Translations under genes and position numbers: made by a program
Notes under the pieces: generated by a model
The model's database searches: none
Seen by the model: only the letters and a program-made list of their open reading frames with translations
What the model was told of the DNA's origin: nothing
In this document: piece after piece, positions 50,181 to 59,152 of the stretch
How the letters are laid out: each line of letters opens with the position of its first letter
Numbering within the stretch: position 1 is the first letter of the stretch
NCBI RefSeq assembly: GCF_002261185.1
Contig: NZ_NEVQ01000001.1
Span: 310,001 to 374,000 of the forward strand
Origin: Bordetella genomosp. 4
GTDB lineage: Bacteria > Pseudomonadota > Gammaproteobacteria > Burkholderiales > Burkholderiaceae_B
DNA: 64,000 bases
Direction of reading: 5' to 3'

Positions 50181-51101
50181 GTGAACCTGCAACAGATACG
50201 CGCGTTCTGCGCGCTTGTGGAAAACGACATGAATGTCTCACGCACCGCGCTGGCGCTGTACACCAGCCAATCGGCCGTGAGCAAGCAGATCGCACAGCTA
50301 GAGGAAAGACTCGGTACTGCGCTGTTGATTCGTTCCAAGAGCCGTATCCTGGCGCTGACCGAAGTGGGAGACCAGGTTTTGCGATGCATGCGGACGATGA
50401 TTGCGGCGACCGAGGACATCTCCAACATCGTCGCCGACCAACAGCTCAAGGCGCAAGGGCGCTTGGCTATCGCGACCACGCATACACACGCGCGCTACGC
50501 ACTGCAGGATATCGTGCCGGAATTCTGCAGGCGGAATCCAAGCGTGGCGTTGTGCTTGATTCAGGCGACACCTCTGGAGATTGCCGACCTCGTCGCCACG
50601 GGCAAAGTAGACATAGGTCTGTCTACTGTGCCACCCGTCCTGCCGCCGTCTCTGGCGGCGATCCCGTGCTACGAACTCAACCATGTGCTGGTCAGCAAAC
50701 GAGGTCATCCTGTTCTCAAGGACAAACGCCTGACATTAGAGCGCATCGCGCGCTACCCCTTGATTACGTATAGCGAACAACACGCCATCGGCCGGCATAT
50801 CACCCAGGCGTTCGACGCCGCAGGGCTGGCGCCAAAAATCGCAGTACAAGGCACGGACGTCGAGATCATGAAGCACTACGCCGCGTCAGGTGTAGGCCTG
50901 GCCATCATTCCCGTGATCGCGTTTTCTCAGTCCGCCGATAGAGGGCTGCAGGCTCAATCCGTCGATCATCTATTTCCGATCAGTATCGTCCATGTCCTGG
51001 CCCGACGCGGCGCCTATTGGCCGCGTCATTTATATGACTTCCTCGGGAAGCTTGCGCCGGATCTTACGCCTGGTGCGTTAGAGGAGGCGCTGATCGGCTG
51101 A
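50181..51101 (+). CDS. LysR family regulator, CysB-like
   Basis: 306 aa. HTH: NLQQIRAFCALVENDMNVSR and TALALYTSQSAVSKQIAQLE, with the CysB/Cbl-like block GRLAIATTHTHARYALQDIV and the effector-domain IMKHYAASGVGLAIIPVIAF. The start is GTG 50181, chosen because AGGAG is five bases upstream and the HTH then lies at the right distance; an upstream frame of 36 codons is poor. It is divergent from the dehydratase-CoA-transferase-Bug unit, with a clean T-N11-A dyad between them. Convergent with the TetR gene downstream. Likely effector: the substrate of that unit, rather than a sulfur compound. Confidence 0.92.
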   Translation: MNLQQIRAFCALVENDMNVSRTALALYTSQSAVSKQIAQLEERLGTALLIRSKSRILALTEVGDQVLRCMRTMIAATEDISNIVADQQLKAQGRLAIATTHTHARYALQDIVPEFCRRNPSVALCLIQATPLEIADLVATGKVDIGLSTVPPVLPPSLAAIPCYELNHVLVSKRGHPVLKDKRLTLERIARYPLITYSEQHAIGRHITQAFDAAGLAPKIAVQGTDVEIMKHYAASGVGLAIIPVIAFSQSADRGLQAQSVDHLFPISIVHVLARRGAYWPRHLYDFLGKLAPDLTPGALEEALIG

Positions 51102-51109
51102 GCCGCTAT

Positions 51110-51781
51110 TCAAGCATTCGACAGGCACTTCGAACTCGGCTGCAGCAAATAACTCATCACCATTTCGCACACGTGCTGCAGGCGAGCCTCTACGCGTTCC
51201 TGCGCGCCGAGATCTACCCCCAGCACAAACGACAAGGTATACCGGTTCGATATCGAATACGACCCCAGGCCTGATATCGATACATAGAGGTCGACCCAGT
51301 CCGCGTCGGCACGAAATACGCCTTGCCTTTTGCCTCGTTCCAGAATCTCTGCCAACGCGCTCTTGAGCGGATTGAACATCGCTGGAATCACTTTGGATTT
51401 CCGGATGTGTTCGGCCTTGTGCAAGTTTTCCGTGCTCAACAGCTGAATGAATTCCGGATGCTCAATGAAATGCCGAATCGTCTGCATGACCAAGGTCCGC
51501 ATGTCTTCGACAGGGTTATCGCCCAGCAAGCCGAACTGATTCTGCCGTTCTCTCATGGCGGAGTATGCCCGCTCCATGACCTCGATAAAGAGCGCTTCTT
51601 TACTTTCGAAGTAGTGGTAGACGAGGTTCTTGCTGATCTTGCTGCGTGCCACGATGCTGTCGACGCGCGCACCGTCATAGCCTTTAGAGGCAAATTCACG
51701 CGCGGCCATCTGAAGGATTTTTTCCCGCGTGGCCGCCGCGTCACGGGGCTTTGATTTTCCGCTGGGTTTCGTCGTTGGCAT
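51110..51781 (-). CDS. TetR family regulator
   Basis: 223 aa. HTH: ATREKILQMAAREFASKGYD and then ARVDSIVARSKISKNLVYHY with FESKEALFIEVMERAYSAM. The C-terminal ligand domain contains IEHPEFIQLLSTENLHKAEH and SISGLGSYSISNRYTLSF, similar to regulators with a TetR_C_33-type C-terminus. ATG 51781 is used; ATG 51799 and ATG 51832 are alternatives in frame, none with an ideal ribosome site, but 51832 would leave the operator at 51836 inside the leader. Divergent from the hyuA operon, with two matching operator copies in the gap. It should repress both directions. Confidence 0.9.
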   Translation of the reverse strand: MPTTKPSGKSKPRDAAATREKILQMAAREFASKGYDGARVDSIVARSKISKNLVYHYFESKEALFIEVMERAYSAMRERQNQFGLLGDNPVEDMRTLVMQTIRHFIEHPEFIQLLSTENLHKAEHIRKSKVIPAMFNPLKSALAEILERGKRQGVFRADADWVDLYVSISGLGSYSISNRYTLSFVLGVDLGAQERVEARLQHVCEMVMSYLLQPSSKCLSNA

Positions 51782-51835
51782 GGGTCCTGTCTGTCTCATT
51801 AGCGGTTCTGCCGTGCTTCTTTGATACTGCATCGG

Positions 51836-51852
51836 CTAACTAGTTGGTTAGT
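51836..51852. promoter_or_regulatory. TetR operator copy 1
   Basis: CTAACTAGTTGGTTAGT, with CTAAC/GTTAG arms around a 6-base core. It matches the second copy at 51960 at 15 of 17 positions. It lies upstream of the TetR gene and is a typical autoregulatory site. Confidence 0.7.
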
Positions 51853-51959
51853 CTACACCGGATCGGGGGTGCCGCAATGGTGCCGAAATTTCAATCCCTG
51901 CAATACGTTAGGCTACGTGAAAACCCGAATTGGCTGGCCCGTTTTTCACGCTTATTGTA

Positions 51960-51976
51960 CTGACTAGTTAGTTAGT
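51960..51976. promoter_or_regulatory. TetR operator copy 2
   Basis: CTGACTAGTTAGTTAGT, the second copy of the 17-base element, 124 bases from the first and 80 bases upstream of hyuA. Two near-identical sites on the two sides of a divergent gap point to one repressor controlling both units. Confidence 0.7.
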
Positions 51977-52056
51977 AACTGAACGCGATCACGGCCTTGA
52001 AGCCAGTCCATCCAGGCATAGCAGTGGCTGCGTCCCCTTTTCCTTGGAGTTGCACG

Positions 52057-54180
52057 ATGCAAGCAGGAACCAGTGCAGGCGCCCGCGTCGGGTGCGATAT
52101 CGGCGGGACTTTTACGGACATCGTCCTGTCATTACCGAATGGGCAGCTCTTTGTGAACAAGACGTCCACAACGCCCCACGACCTTGGGGAGGCCATCGTT
52201 ACCGGCCTGGGCGCACTGATCGAGCAGGCAGGCATCCAGCCGGGCGACATCACGGAGATCGTCCATGGCACCACCACGGCGTCCAATACGATCCTTCAAA
52301 AAGTCGGCGCCCGCACTGGCGTACTGACCACCGCTGGTTTCCGGGACGTACTCGAAATCGGCCGTATTCGTACACCCACCATGTTTGACCTGGGTTGGCA
52401 AAAACCACAACCGCTGGCCGCCCGCCGTTACCGTCGAGGCATTAATGAGAGGATGGATGCGCGTGGAAACGTCATCGTTCCCTTGAATGCCGATGAGGTC
52501 CTGTCCGTTGCCCGCGATCTGGTCGATGAAGGGGTCGAGGCGTTGGCGGTCTGCTTCTTGAACAGCTACATCAACCCTGCCCACGAGTTAGAAGCCAAGG
52601 CACTGCTGGAGCGCGAGTTTCCCCAACTGCTCGTCACGGCGTCGTGCGATGTTCTGCCGGAAATCAAGGAGTACGAGCGCACGAGTACTACGGTGGTGAA
52701 CGCCTACATTCTGCCGGCGATGCGCACGTATCTGCGCCGGTTGAAAGACGATCTTGGGCGCATGGGAGTCAAAGCATCATTGCAGGTGATGGCCTCCAAC
52801 GGTGGCATGATGGGCGTCGATAGCGCCAGTGAAAAACCCGTCTTTGCCGTGGCTTCCGGGCCGGCAGGAGGAGTGGCGGGCGCTGCGCAGATAGGCGCGC
52901 TTGGCGACGGCAAGGATCTCATTGTTTTTGATATGGGCGGCACGACCGCGAAAGCGTCCATCATCATGGGAGGCGTGCCCTCATTGACCAACGAATACGA
53001 ATTCCGGGATGGAATCAGCGCCCCGAGCCGCTTTGTAAAGGGCGGCGGCTACGTGCTCAAGGTCCCCGCCATTGACATCGCCGAAGTCGGTGCCGGCGGC
53101 GGCTCTTTGGCCGGTATCGACCCTGGCGGCCTGTTGTGCGTCGGCCCCGAATCTGCCGGCGCGAATCCTGGGCCGGCATGCTACGGACGTGGCAACGACC
53201 GTCCTACCGTCACGGACGCCAACATGGCCTTGGGTTTCCTGAATCCCACGGCGCTGGCAGGAGGCAGTCTCAAGGTCGATCCCGAGAAATCGCAGCATGC
53301 TATTGCGACGCATATCGGCGAGCCGTTGGGGCTGGATATGCTGGCAGCCGCACACGGCATCCGTCATGTTGCCAATGTGAGTATGGCGCGTGCGCTGCGT
53401 GCGGTGACTGTCGAACGCGGCCGCGATCCGCGCGATATGACGATGATCGCATTCGGCGGCGGTGGCCCGTTGCATGCCGTCGATGTCGCCAAATTGCTAG
53501 GTATCAAGCGTGTGATTGCACCTGTGATGGCCGGCGTATTCTGCTCGGCAGGCATGCTGGGGGCAGATGCCGAGCACAACTTTGTCAAAGCGATCCTGCG
53601 TCCACTCGCCAACTGCGATAAGGAAACCATCAACGCTGCGATTGCCGAACTGCGTACTCAAGGGCTCTCTGTCCTGGCACAAGAGGGTTATTCCAAAGAC
53701 GCCGTTGAGATGGCAGTCAGCTTGGATCTACGCTATCTCGGCCAGAGTTCCGAGCTCACCATTGCATTACGCAGTCCGGCAGAGCAAGCGATCGACGATG
53801 CGGCCATTACTCAATTGGTCGAAGATTTCGGCGATCAATATCGGCAGACCTTTGGTTACGGTAACGACGAACCTCTGGAACTCGTGAACATCAGGCTGAG
53901 CGCCTACGGCCGTAGCGATCAACGGCTGAAATTCAACGAGATTCGCGTTGACGCAAGCGCGCTGCAAGGCGTCTCGGGTACTCGCCAGGTTAGTTTCGAG
54001 CGCGATCAGCCGCCGTATGAGACTCGCCTGGTGCCTCGCTCGGCCATCAAGGAGGAACCTTGGCATGGCCCGCTCGTCATCGAGTCATATGACACCACGA
54101 TTGTTGTGCCGCCTGGCGCCTCGGCCCATGCAGACAAGATCGGCAACATCATCATCGATATCGCCCAGGAGCAAGCATGA
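52057..54180 (+). CDS. hyuA: Hydantoinase/oxoprolinase A subunit
   Basis: 707-aa ATP-dependent hydrolase subunit (HyuA/N-methylhydantoinase A/5-oxoprolinase type). The ATP-binding start GCDIGGTFTDIV is at residues 12-23; then IVHGTTTASNTILQK, ADIVEGT-like and VFDMGGTTAKASII, then AFGGGGPLHAVDVAKLLG. ATG 52057 was chosen because TTGGAG is eight bases upstream and the GGTFTD motif then lies near the N-terminus; the 20 codons before it are unlike. It overlaps hyuB by 4 bases. The A and B subunits together open a cyclic amide ring (hydantoin or oxoproline-like) with ATP. Real substrate unknown. Confidence 0.93.
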   Translation: MQAGTSAGARVGCDIGGTFTDIVLSLPNGQLFVNKTSTTPHDLGEAIVTGLGALIEQAGIQPGDITEIVHGTTTASNTILQKVGARTGVLTTAGFRDVLEIGRIRTPTMFDLGWQKPQPLAARRYRRGINERMDARGNVIVPLNADEVLSVARDLVDEGVEALAVCFLNSYINPAHELEAKALLEREFPQLLVTASCDVLPEIKEYERTSTTVVNAYILPAMRTYLRRLKDDLGRMGVKASLQVMASNGGMMGVDSASEKPVFAVASGPAGGVAGAAQIGALGDGKDLIVFDMGGTTAKASIIMGGVPSLTNEYEFRDGISAPSRFVKGGGYVLKVPAIDIAEVGAGGGSLAGIDPGGLLCVGPESAGANPGPACYGRGNDRPTVTDANMALGFLNPTALAGGSLKVDPEKSQHAIATHIGEPLGLDMLAAAHGIRHVANVSMARALRAVTVERGRDPRDMTMIAFGGGGPLHAVDVAKLLGIKRVIAPVMAGVFCSAGMLGADAEHNFVKAILRPLANCDKETINAAIAELRTQGLSVLAQEGYSKDAVEMAVSLDLRYLGQSSELTIALRSPAEQAIDDAAITQLVEDFGDQYRQTFGYGNDEPLELVNIRLSAYGRSDQRLKFNEIRVDASALQGVSGTRQVSFERDQPPYETRLVPRSAIKEEPWHGPLVIESYDTTIVVPPGASAHADKIGNIIIDIAQEQA

Positions 54181-55910
54181 GTACGCAATTCGATCCCGTT
54201 ACCTTTGCCGTCGTCAAAAATGCGATGGATTCCATAGTTGACGAAATCGCATACACCGTCATCCGCACTGCGCGATCGGAAATCGTCAAAGACGTGATGG
54301 ACTATTCGGCAGCCATATGCGATCGCCACGGCCGCATGGTCGCGCAGGCAAAAACCATTGCTTTGCATTTAGGCGCCATTCCAGAAGCCATGGCGGCGCT
54401 GCAGCAGCGTTATGGCAATACACTGCAGCCCGGAGACGCCGTGATCGTGAACGATCCCTATGAGGGAGGAATGCACCTTCCGGACATCTTCATGTTCGTT
54501 CCCTTCTTCTACCGAGGCGAGATAGAAGGATACTGCGTAGTTATCTGCCATCACACCGATGTGGGCGGACGCGTGCCTGGCTCAAATGCCAGCGATTCAA
54601 CAGAGATCTACCAGGAAGGCCTGCGGATTCCAGTGCTGAAGCTCTATGAGGCCGGCAAGGTCAACGAAACGTTGGAGCGCATCATTGCGCAGAATGTCCG
54701 TGTGCCAGATCGCGTCCTCGGTGATCTGAAGGCTCAGTATGCAGCCACTCAGATCGGAGTGCGCGAATTGACAGCCCTATTTGATCGCTATGGCAGAGAT
54801 GATTCACGAGCGTACTTGAACGAGCTGTTGGACTATGCAGAACGCTTGACGCGAGAAGAGATCAGAAAGTGGCCCAAAGGAACGTTTCATTTCGTCGACT
54901 ATATTGATGACGACGGACTATCGCCAGACCCCATCCGTATCGAGGTGGCGCTGACCGTACACGAAGACCGTGTGTCGGCGGACTATACGGGATCCTCACC
55001 ACAGGTCCGTGCAGCCATCAATTCCACGTTGTCATATACAAAGTCATGCACCTATTTGAGTGTGCGTTGTGCATTGATCGGAGATGTCCCAAACAACGCA
55101 GGCGTATTCCGCTGCATTGATGTGCATGTGCCCGAGGGCTCGGTATTGAATCCGCTGCCTCCCAGCGCCGTGGCGGCTCGCGCTCTAACGGGTTACCGCG
55201 TATTTGATGCCATGCTTGGTGCGCTGGCTCAAGTCGTGCCGCATCGGATCCCGGCCGCAGGCGAGGGCGGCAACACCGTAGTATGCCTGTCTGGAAAAAG
55301 TGACGAAGGCAAGCCGTACATTATTGTCGACATGATCTGCGGTGCATGGGGCGGCCGCCCCGCCAGCGACGGAATTGAAGCCATCACCAATGCTTCACAG
55401 AACCTTTCGAATACTCCTGTAGAAACCTTGGAGGCTCAACATCCGGTGCGGGTCGAAGCCTACGAGCTGGTCGAGGACTCGTGCGGCGCCGGCCAATATC
55501 GCGGCGGGCTAGGTATCCGCCGCAGTTATCGCGTGTTGGCGCCAGATGCGCTGTTGCAACTTCGTGCCGATCGCATGAAATTCTCGCCTTATGGCTTGGC
55601 GGGCGGCACGCCGGCGAGCCCTGCTCGCAACGTGCTGCAGCATGGGGATGAACTGATCGAGTTGCCCAGCAAAGTCGGAATGACGATCGCACGCAACGAT
55701 GTGGTGACGCATATTCAACCCGGAGGCGGCGGCTTTGGTGATCCCATGGATCGTGACTGGGATCGCATCCGCGAAGACGTGTGGAACCACAAGTTGACCG
55801 CGAAATACGTCCTTCAACATTACAAGGTCGTGGTAGATCCCCATACCGGAGCGGTGGATCACGCAGCCAGCGACGCGCTGCGCCGCAATGCCATGGCGCA
55901 GGCGGCATAG
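54177..55910 (+). CDS. hyuB: Hydantoinase B subunit
   Basis: 577-aa partner of HyuA. Blocks: DPVTFAVVKNAMDSIVDEIA, ARSEIVKDVMDYSAAICDRH, VIVNDPYEGGMHLPDIFMFV (metal/substrate-binding Asp and His), HHTDVGGRVPGSNASDSTEI and the tail HIQPGGGGFGDPMDRDWDR. The length is normal for the B family. The ATG overlaps the hyuA stop (ATGA). It should form a heterodimeric or larger complex with HyuA in the cytoplasm. The next gene is the binding protein of an ABC importer 68 bases on, which suggests uptake of the ring compound. Confidence 0.94.
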   Translation: MSTQFDPVTFAVVKNAMDSIVDEIAYTVIRTARSEIVKDVMDYSAAICDRHGRMVAQAKTIALHLGAIPEAMAALQQRYGNTLQPGDAVIVNDPYEGGMHLPDIFMFVPFFYRGEIEGYCVVICHHTDVGGRVPGSNASDSTEIYQEGLRIPVLKLYEAGKVNETLERIIAQNVRVPDRVLGDLKAQYAATQIGVRELTALFDRYGRDDSRAYLNELLDYAERLTREEIRKWPKGTFHFVDYIDDDGLSPDPIRIEVALTVHEDRVSADYTGSSPQVRAAINSTLSYTKSCTYLSVRCALIGDVPNNAGVFRCIDVHVPEGSVLNPLPPSAVAARALTGYRVFDAMLGALAQVVPHRIPAAGEGGNTVVCLSGKSDEGKPYIIVDMICGAWGGRPASDGIEAITNASQNLSNTPVETLEAQHPVRVEAYELVEDSCGAGQYRGGLGIRRSYRVLAPDALLQLRADRMKFSPYGLAGGTPASPARNVLQHGDELIELPSKVGMTIARNDVVTHIQPGGGGFGDPMDRDWDRIREDVWNHKLTAKYVLQHYKVVVDPHTGAVDHAASDALRRNAMAQAA

Positions 55911-55978
55911 CGAGCTGCTCGGAAAAAAGCCCCGACTTCTGTTTGACGTCACCTACACATGCTCACGAGGATTACAAA

Positions 55979-56980
55979 ATGCGTTCGTCTTTTCTGAACC
56001 GGATCCACCGGACCGTTCTGGCGGCAACGATGTTGTTCGCTTTCACCGCAACGAGTGCGCATGCGGACAGCGAGAAACTGCGAGTGCGACTGGATTTCTC
56101 CGCGTGGGGTATGCATGCGGCCATGCACCTGGCGCAACAGAAGGGCTGGTTTAAAGACGCAGGCCTAGATGTAGAAATTCAAGATGGCACAGGGACGATC
56201 AACACACTGCAACTGGTGGCCGTCGGGCAGATGGATATCGGTCAAGTGCAATTGGGCACGATGGCCATCGCCAAAGAGAACGGATTGGATCTCATCTCTA
56301 TCGCTGGCTTTGCCAGGAAAGGCGACCTCGCTGTGCTGGTGGACGAAAAGCTGGACGTCAAATCTCCCGCAGATTTGATCGGCAAGAAGCTCGTATGCTT
56401 TACGACAAGTCCCTGGGCGCCTTTTATCGATCCCTATTTCAAGGCCAGTGACGTACCAAAATCCAAGACCAATGTCGTGATGGTCGCGCCTAGTGCCATG
56501 ATTTCGACTTACGCGTCGGGCAATAGTGACGGGTTCCTGTCACAAGCCCCCTTTGGCCAGCCGATGGTGGCAAAGGTGCGGCCGGCCAAGACACTGCTGC
56601 TGGCCGATAGCGGGATCAATTTTCCCAGCTATGGCTTGGTGACCACGCCGAAAGCGTTGGGTGAGCGCGCGGAAGCGATCAAGAAGTTCACGCAGATTCA
56701 GGTCAAGGCATGGCAGTACATCTATGCAGGCCATGAAGACGAGGCAGTCGCCGCCATCGTCGCTCAACGGCCGAACGCGAAGCTTGATCCGGAGATTCTG
56801 CGGGCGCAGATCGTCGCGTACCGCGAGTTCTTCGAAAGCCCTTCGCAGAAAGGTGCGCCCTTTGGTGCCCAAAATGATAATGACTGGGTCGCGGCAATCC
56901 AGTCTATGGAGCAGGTAGGCGCTATCAAGCCGGGCCATAAGCCGTCCGACTATTACACCAACGCAATGTTGGAAAACTGA
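55979..56980 (+). CDS. ABC transporter binding protein, NMT1/THI5-like (SsuA/TauA type)
   Basis: 333-aa periplasmic binding protein. Signal: MRSSFLNRIHRTVLAATMLF with cleavage near AHAD. Mature start SEKLRVRLDFSAWGMHAAMH, then LAQQKGWFKDAGLDVEIQDG, typical of NMT1-type proteins. Members of this family carry pyrimidines, nitrate, taurine or aromatic acids. ATG 55979 starts the signal; the frame upstream runs into hyuB and is not used. It precedes the ATPase gene by 16 bases. Because it sits behind hyuAB, its ligand could be hydantoin, allantoin or a related ring, but this is inference. Confidence 0.93.
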   Translation: MRSSFLNRIHRTVLAATMLFAFTATSAHADSEKLRVRLDFSAWGMHAAMHLAQQKGWFKDAGLDVEIQDGTGTINTLQLVAVGQMDIGQVQLGTMAIAKENGLDLISIAGFARKGDLAVLVDEKLDVKSPADLIGKKLVCFTTSPWAPFIDPYFKASDVPKSKTNVVMVAPSAMISTYASGNSDGFLSQAPFGQPMVAKVRPAKTLLLADSGINFPSYGLVTTPKALGERAEAIKKFTQIQVKAWQYIYAGHEDEAVAAIVAQRPNAKLDPEILRAQIVAYREFFESPSQKGAPFGAQNDNDWVAAIQSMEQVGAIKPGHKPSDYYTNAMLEN

Positions 56981-56996
56981 CGAGACAGGGGCGAAC

Positions 56997-57770
56997 ATGT
57001 CGGCATTCTTAGAGATAGGCCAGCTCAACAAAATCTACCGCTCTCAGCGCGACCCGCTCTACGCGCTCAAGGACGTGAGCCTCGATATCAAACAGGGCGA
57101 GTTTGTGAGCATTGTCGGGCCGAGCGGCTGTGGCAAAAGCACCTTATTGAAATGCGTGGCGGGACTTGAGCCAATCTCGAGCGGACATCTTGCCCTGCAG
57201 GGTGACCCCATCGTCTGTCCGCCGTCGAATATGGGCGTCGTTTTTCAGCGCGATTTGCTCTTGGATTGGCGCACCATTCTCGACAATGTATTGATCTCCG
57301 CAGAGTTTCATAATCTGAATCGAAAGGACTACGAAGAAAGAGCCCGCGCGGTGTTGAATCTGTTCGGGCTGGGCGCCTTTGCCGATCGATTTCCATGGGA
57401 ACTGTCGGGCGGCATGCGGCAACGCGCCTCGATCTGTCGTGCATTGCTGGTCGATCCTCAGCTGTTGCTGATGGACGAGCCCTTTGGGGCGCTCGATCCT
57501 TTTACTCGGGACGAACTGAATGAAGAGCTGCAGCGTACCTGGATGGATACGGGCAAGACGGTGCTCTTTATCACGCATTCTATTTCCGAGGCTGTCTACC
57601 TGAGTGATCGCGTGGTCGTGATGTCACGTAATCCTGGTGGTGTGGCGGCGGTCGTGCCCATCGAGCTAGATAGACCGCGCGGTTTGGCCATTCGTGAAAC
57701 AAAGGCCTTTGCCGACTATGTGTCACAGATCCGCGGGATTTTCCGCGAACTCGGAATCTACAAGGGGTAG
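56997..57770 (+). CDS. ABC transporter ATPase (NitT/TauT/SsuB family)
   Basis: 257-aa ATPase of the importer. Walker A GPSGCGKSTLLKC, Q-loop VVFQRDLLLDWRTIL, signature LSGGMRQRASICRALL, Walker B LLLMDEPFGALDPFTR and switch ITHSISEAVYLSDRVVV, all standard. The C-terminal part (ITHSISEAVYLSDRVVVMS and on) is SsuB/TauB-like. ATG 56997. The permease gene starts 3 bases after its stop. Confidence 0.94.
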   Translation: MSAFLEIGQLNKIYRSQRDPLYALKDVSLDIKQGEFVSIVGPSGCGKSTLLKCVAGLEPISSGHLALQGDPIVCPPSNMGVVFQRDLLLDWRTILDNVLISAEFHNLNRKDYEERARAVLNLFGLGAFADRFPWELSGGMRQRASICRALLVDPQLLLMDEPFGALDPFTRDELNEELQRTWMDTGKTVLFITHSISEAVYLSDRVVVMSRNPGGVAAVVPIELDRPRGLAIRETKAFADYVSQIRGIFRELGIYKG

Positions 57771-57773
57771 GCG

Positions 57774-58616
57774 ATGAAAGGCTTATGGAAACGCGCCGAG
57801 GACAGCCGGCTGGCTATTTTGACGATGCTCGTTATTCTCGTGTTGTGGGAGGGCGGCGTCAGATGGTTTGCTGTCAGGGAATTCTTGTTGCCGGCACCTA
57901 GCAAGATCTTTGCCGAGTTCATGGCGCAGCCCGGGTTTCTATTAATGCAGACCCTGGATACCTTGCAGACTACGATGGCGGGCTTTGTTCTGGCCGTCGT
58001 GCTCGGCGTTGGAGCGGCTATTGGTATTGTCTATTCTCGATTTCTTGACCGTACTTTGTATTCCTTGATGGTTGCGCTGAACGCTGTACCGAAAGTCGCA
58101 CTCGCGCCGTTGTTTGTCATCTGGCTCGGTACAGGTTCCGCACCAAAAATCGCCATTGCCATGCTGATCGCTATTTTCCCGATTCTGATCGATACAGTAC
58201 TGGGTCTGAAATCTATCGATCCTGAAATGCTCAACATGGCGCGTGCAAATCAAGCCTCGCGCCGCAAAGTGCTGTGGAAGATCCGTTTCCCAAACGCATT
58301 GCCCAGCATCTTTGCCGGTATGAAGGTCGGTATTTCGTTTGCGCTCGTCGGTACGATTGTGGGCGAGTTCGTCGCCGGCGGCAGTGGATTGGGCTATGTC
58401 ATCCTTGTCGCCCAGGGCAGTTTTGACACGCCGACAGTCTTCGTGGCGTTGGCGCTGCTTTGCATACTGGGTGTGATCTTGTTCAAAGCGCTGGAGATCG
58501 TCGAGGAACATCTATTGCCTTGGCATGCTTCTCAGCGTGGAAGACCGATTGCCGAGTCGCCATCATCCGCGCAACAGGACAAGCAGATGCCCCTGTTGGC
58601 CGAGGCAAAGCGCTGA
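57774..58616 (+). CDS. ABC transporter permease (SsuC/TauC family)
   Basis: 280-aa inner-membrane subunit with six predicted segments. The EAA loop region is KSIDPEMLNMARANQASRRK followed by VLWKIRFPNALPSIFAGMKV, and ISFALVGTIVGEFVAGGSGL is also typical. ATG 57774 follows the ATPase gene by 3 bases. The last 30 residues are polar and end at KMPLLAEAKR-like sequence. Last gene of the hyuAB importer operon; the toxin-antitoxin pair begins 180 bases on. Confidence 0.94.
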   Translation: MKGLWKRAEDSRLAILTMLVILVLWEGGVRWFAVREFLLPAPSKIFAEFMAQPGFLLMQTLDTLQTTMAGFVLAVVLGVGAAIGIVYSRFLDRTLYSLMVALNAVPKVALAPLFVIWLGTGSAPKIAIAMLIAIFPILIDTVLGLKSIDPEMLNMARANQASRRKVLWKIRFPNALPSIFAGMKVGISFALVGTIVGEFVAGGSGLGYVILVAQGSFDTPTVFVALALLCILGVILFKALEIVEEHLLPWHASQRGRPIAESPSSAQQDKQMPLLAEAKR

Positions 58617-58774
58617 CAAACTCCGTGAGGCTCATGTTGCTTGATGAGTCGGGCGTAAGATCGATCTGATCTGACGCAGAATCTGGCTAAATATCCAGCT
58701 GTTAAGCCTTAAATAGGTAGGCTTTGGGCCGTGGGTACCTGACTTGGCACTGGTAGCTATCCGCTGTGGACGTT

Positions 58775-58803
58775 TTGCCAGATTATATAAAATTTTGTAT
58801 GAT
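58775..58803 (+). promoter_or_regulatory. Candidate promoter overlapping the toxin start
   Basis: TTGCCA (58775-58780), a 17-base spacer and TATGAT (58798-58803), each 5 of 6 to consensus. The -10 box would overlap the ATG at 58799, so a transcript from it would lack that codon. An AT-rich stretch TATATAAAAT (from 58784) just upstream could be another -10. The two cannot both serve the ATG at 58799. Confidence 0.4.
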
Positions 58804-59152
58804 TCACACTGTAGTCGACCCTAAGCCAATCGAGTTCTGTGGAAATTCTCTTGATGATCTTCGAGCTTTTCCGCTCTCAGCTAGACGCGAAGCAGGGCAT
58901 CAGCTTGATCAGGTGCAGCGTGGCCATGAGCCTGATGATTGGAAGCCGGTGAATAGTATCGGCCGTGGTGTAAAAGAGATTCGTATTTGGAGTGCGTCGG
59001 GAACGTTTCGAGTCATTTATGTTGCTAAATTTGCTGACGGGATTTACGTGCTGCACTGTTTCCAAAAGAAGACCCAGCAAATCAGTACATCAGATTTGGA
59101 TTTGGCCTCGAAGCGCTATCGTGCTTTATTAAAGGAGTTGGGTCATGAGTAA
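58799..59152 (+). CDS. HigB/Gp49-like toxin of a type II toxin-antitoxin pair
   Basis: 117-aa small basic protein of the phage Gp49/HigB type. Blocks: NSLDDLRAFPLSARREAGHQ, GRGVKEIRIWSASGTFRVIY and VLHCFQKKTQQIS, typical of RelE-fold RNases whose target is mRNA at the ribosome. The next gene is an Xre-type antitoxin, overlapping by 8 bases, in the toxin-first order of higBA-like modules. The ATG at 58799 lacks a ribosome site; GTG 58766 is an alternative start adding 11 residues. The locus is AT-richer than its surroundings (25 of 60 G or C at 59041-59100 by count), which suggests transfer. Confidence 0.87.
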   Translation: MIHTVVDPKPIEFCGNSLDDLRAFPLSARREAGHQLDQVQRGHEPDDWKPVNSIGRGVKEIRIWSASGTFRVIYVAKFADGIYVLHCFQKKTQQISTSDLDLASKRYRALLKELGHE

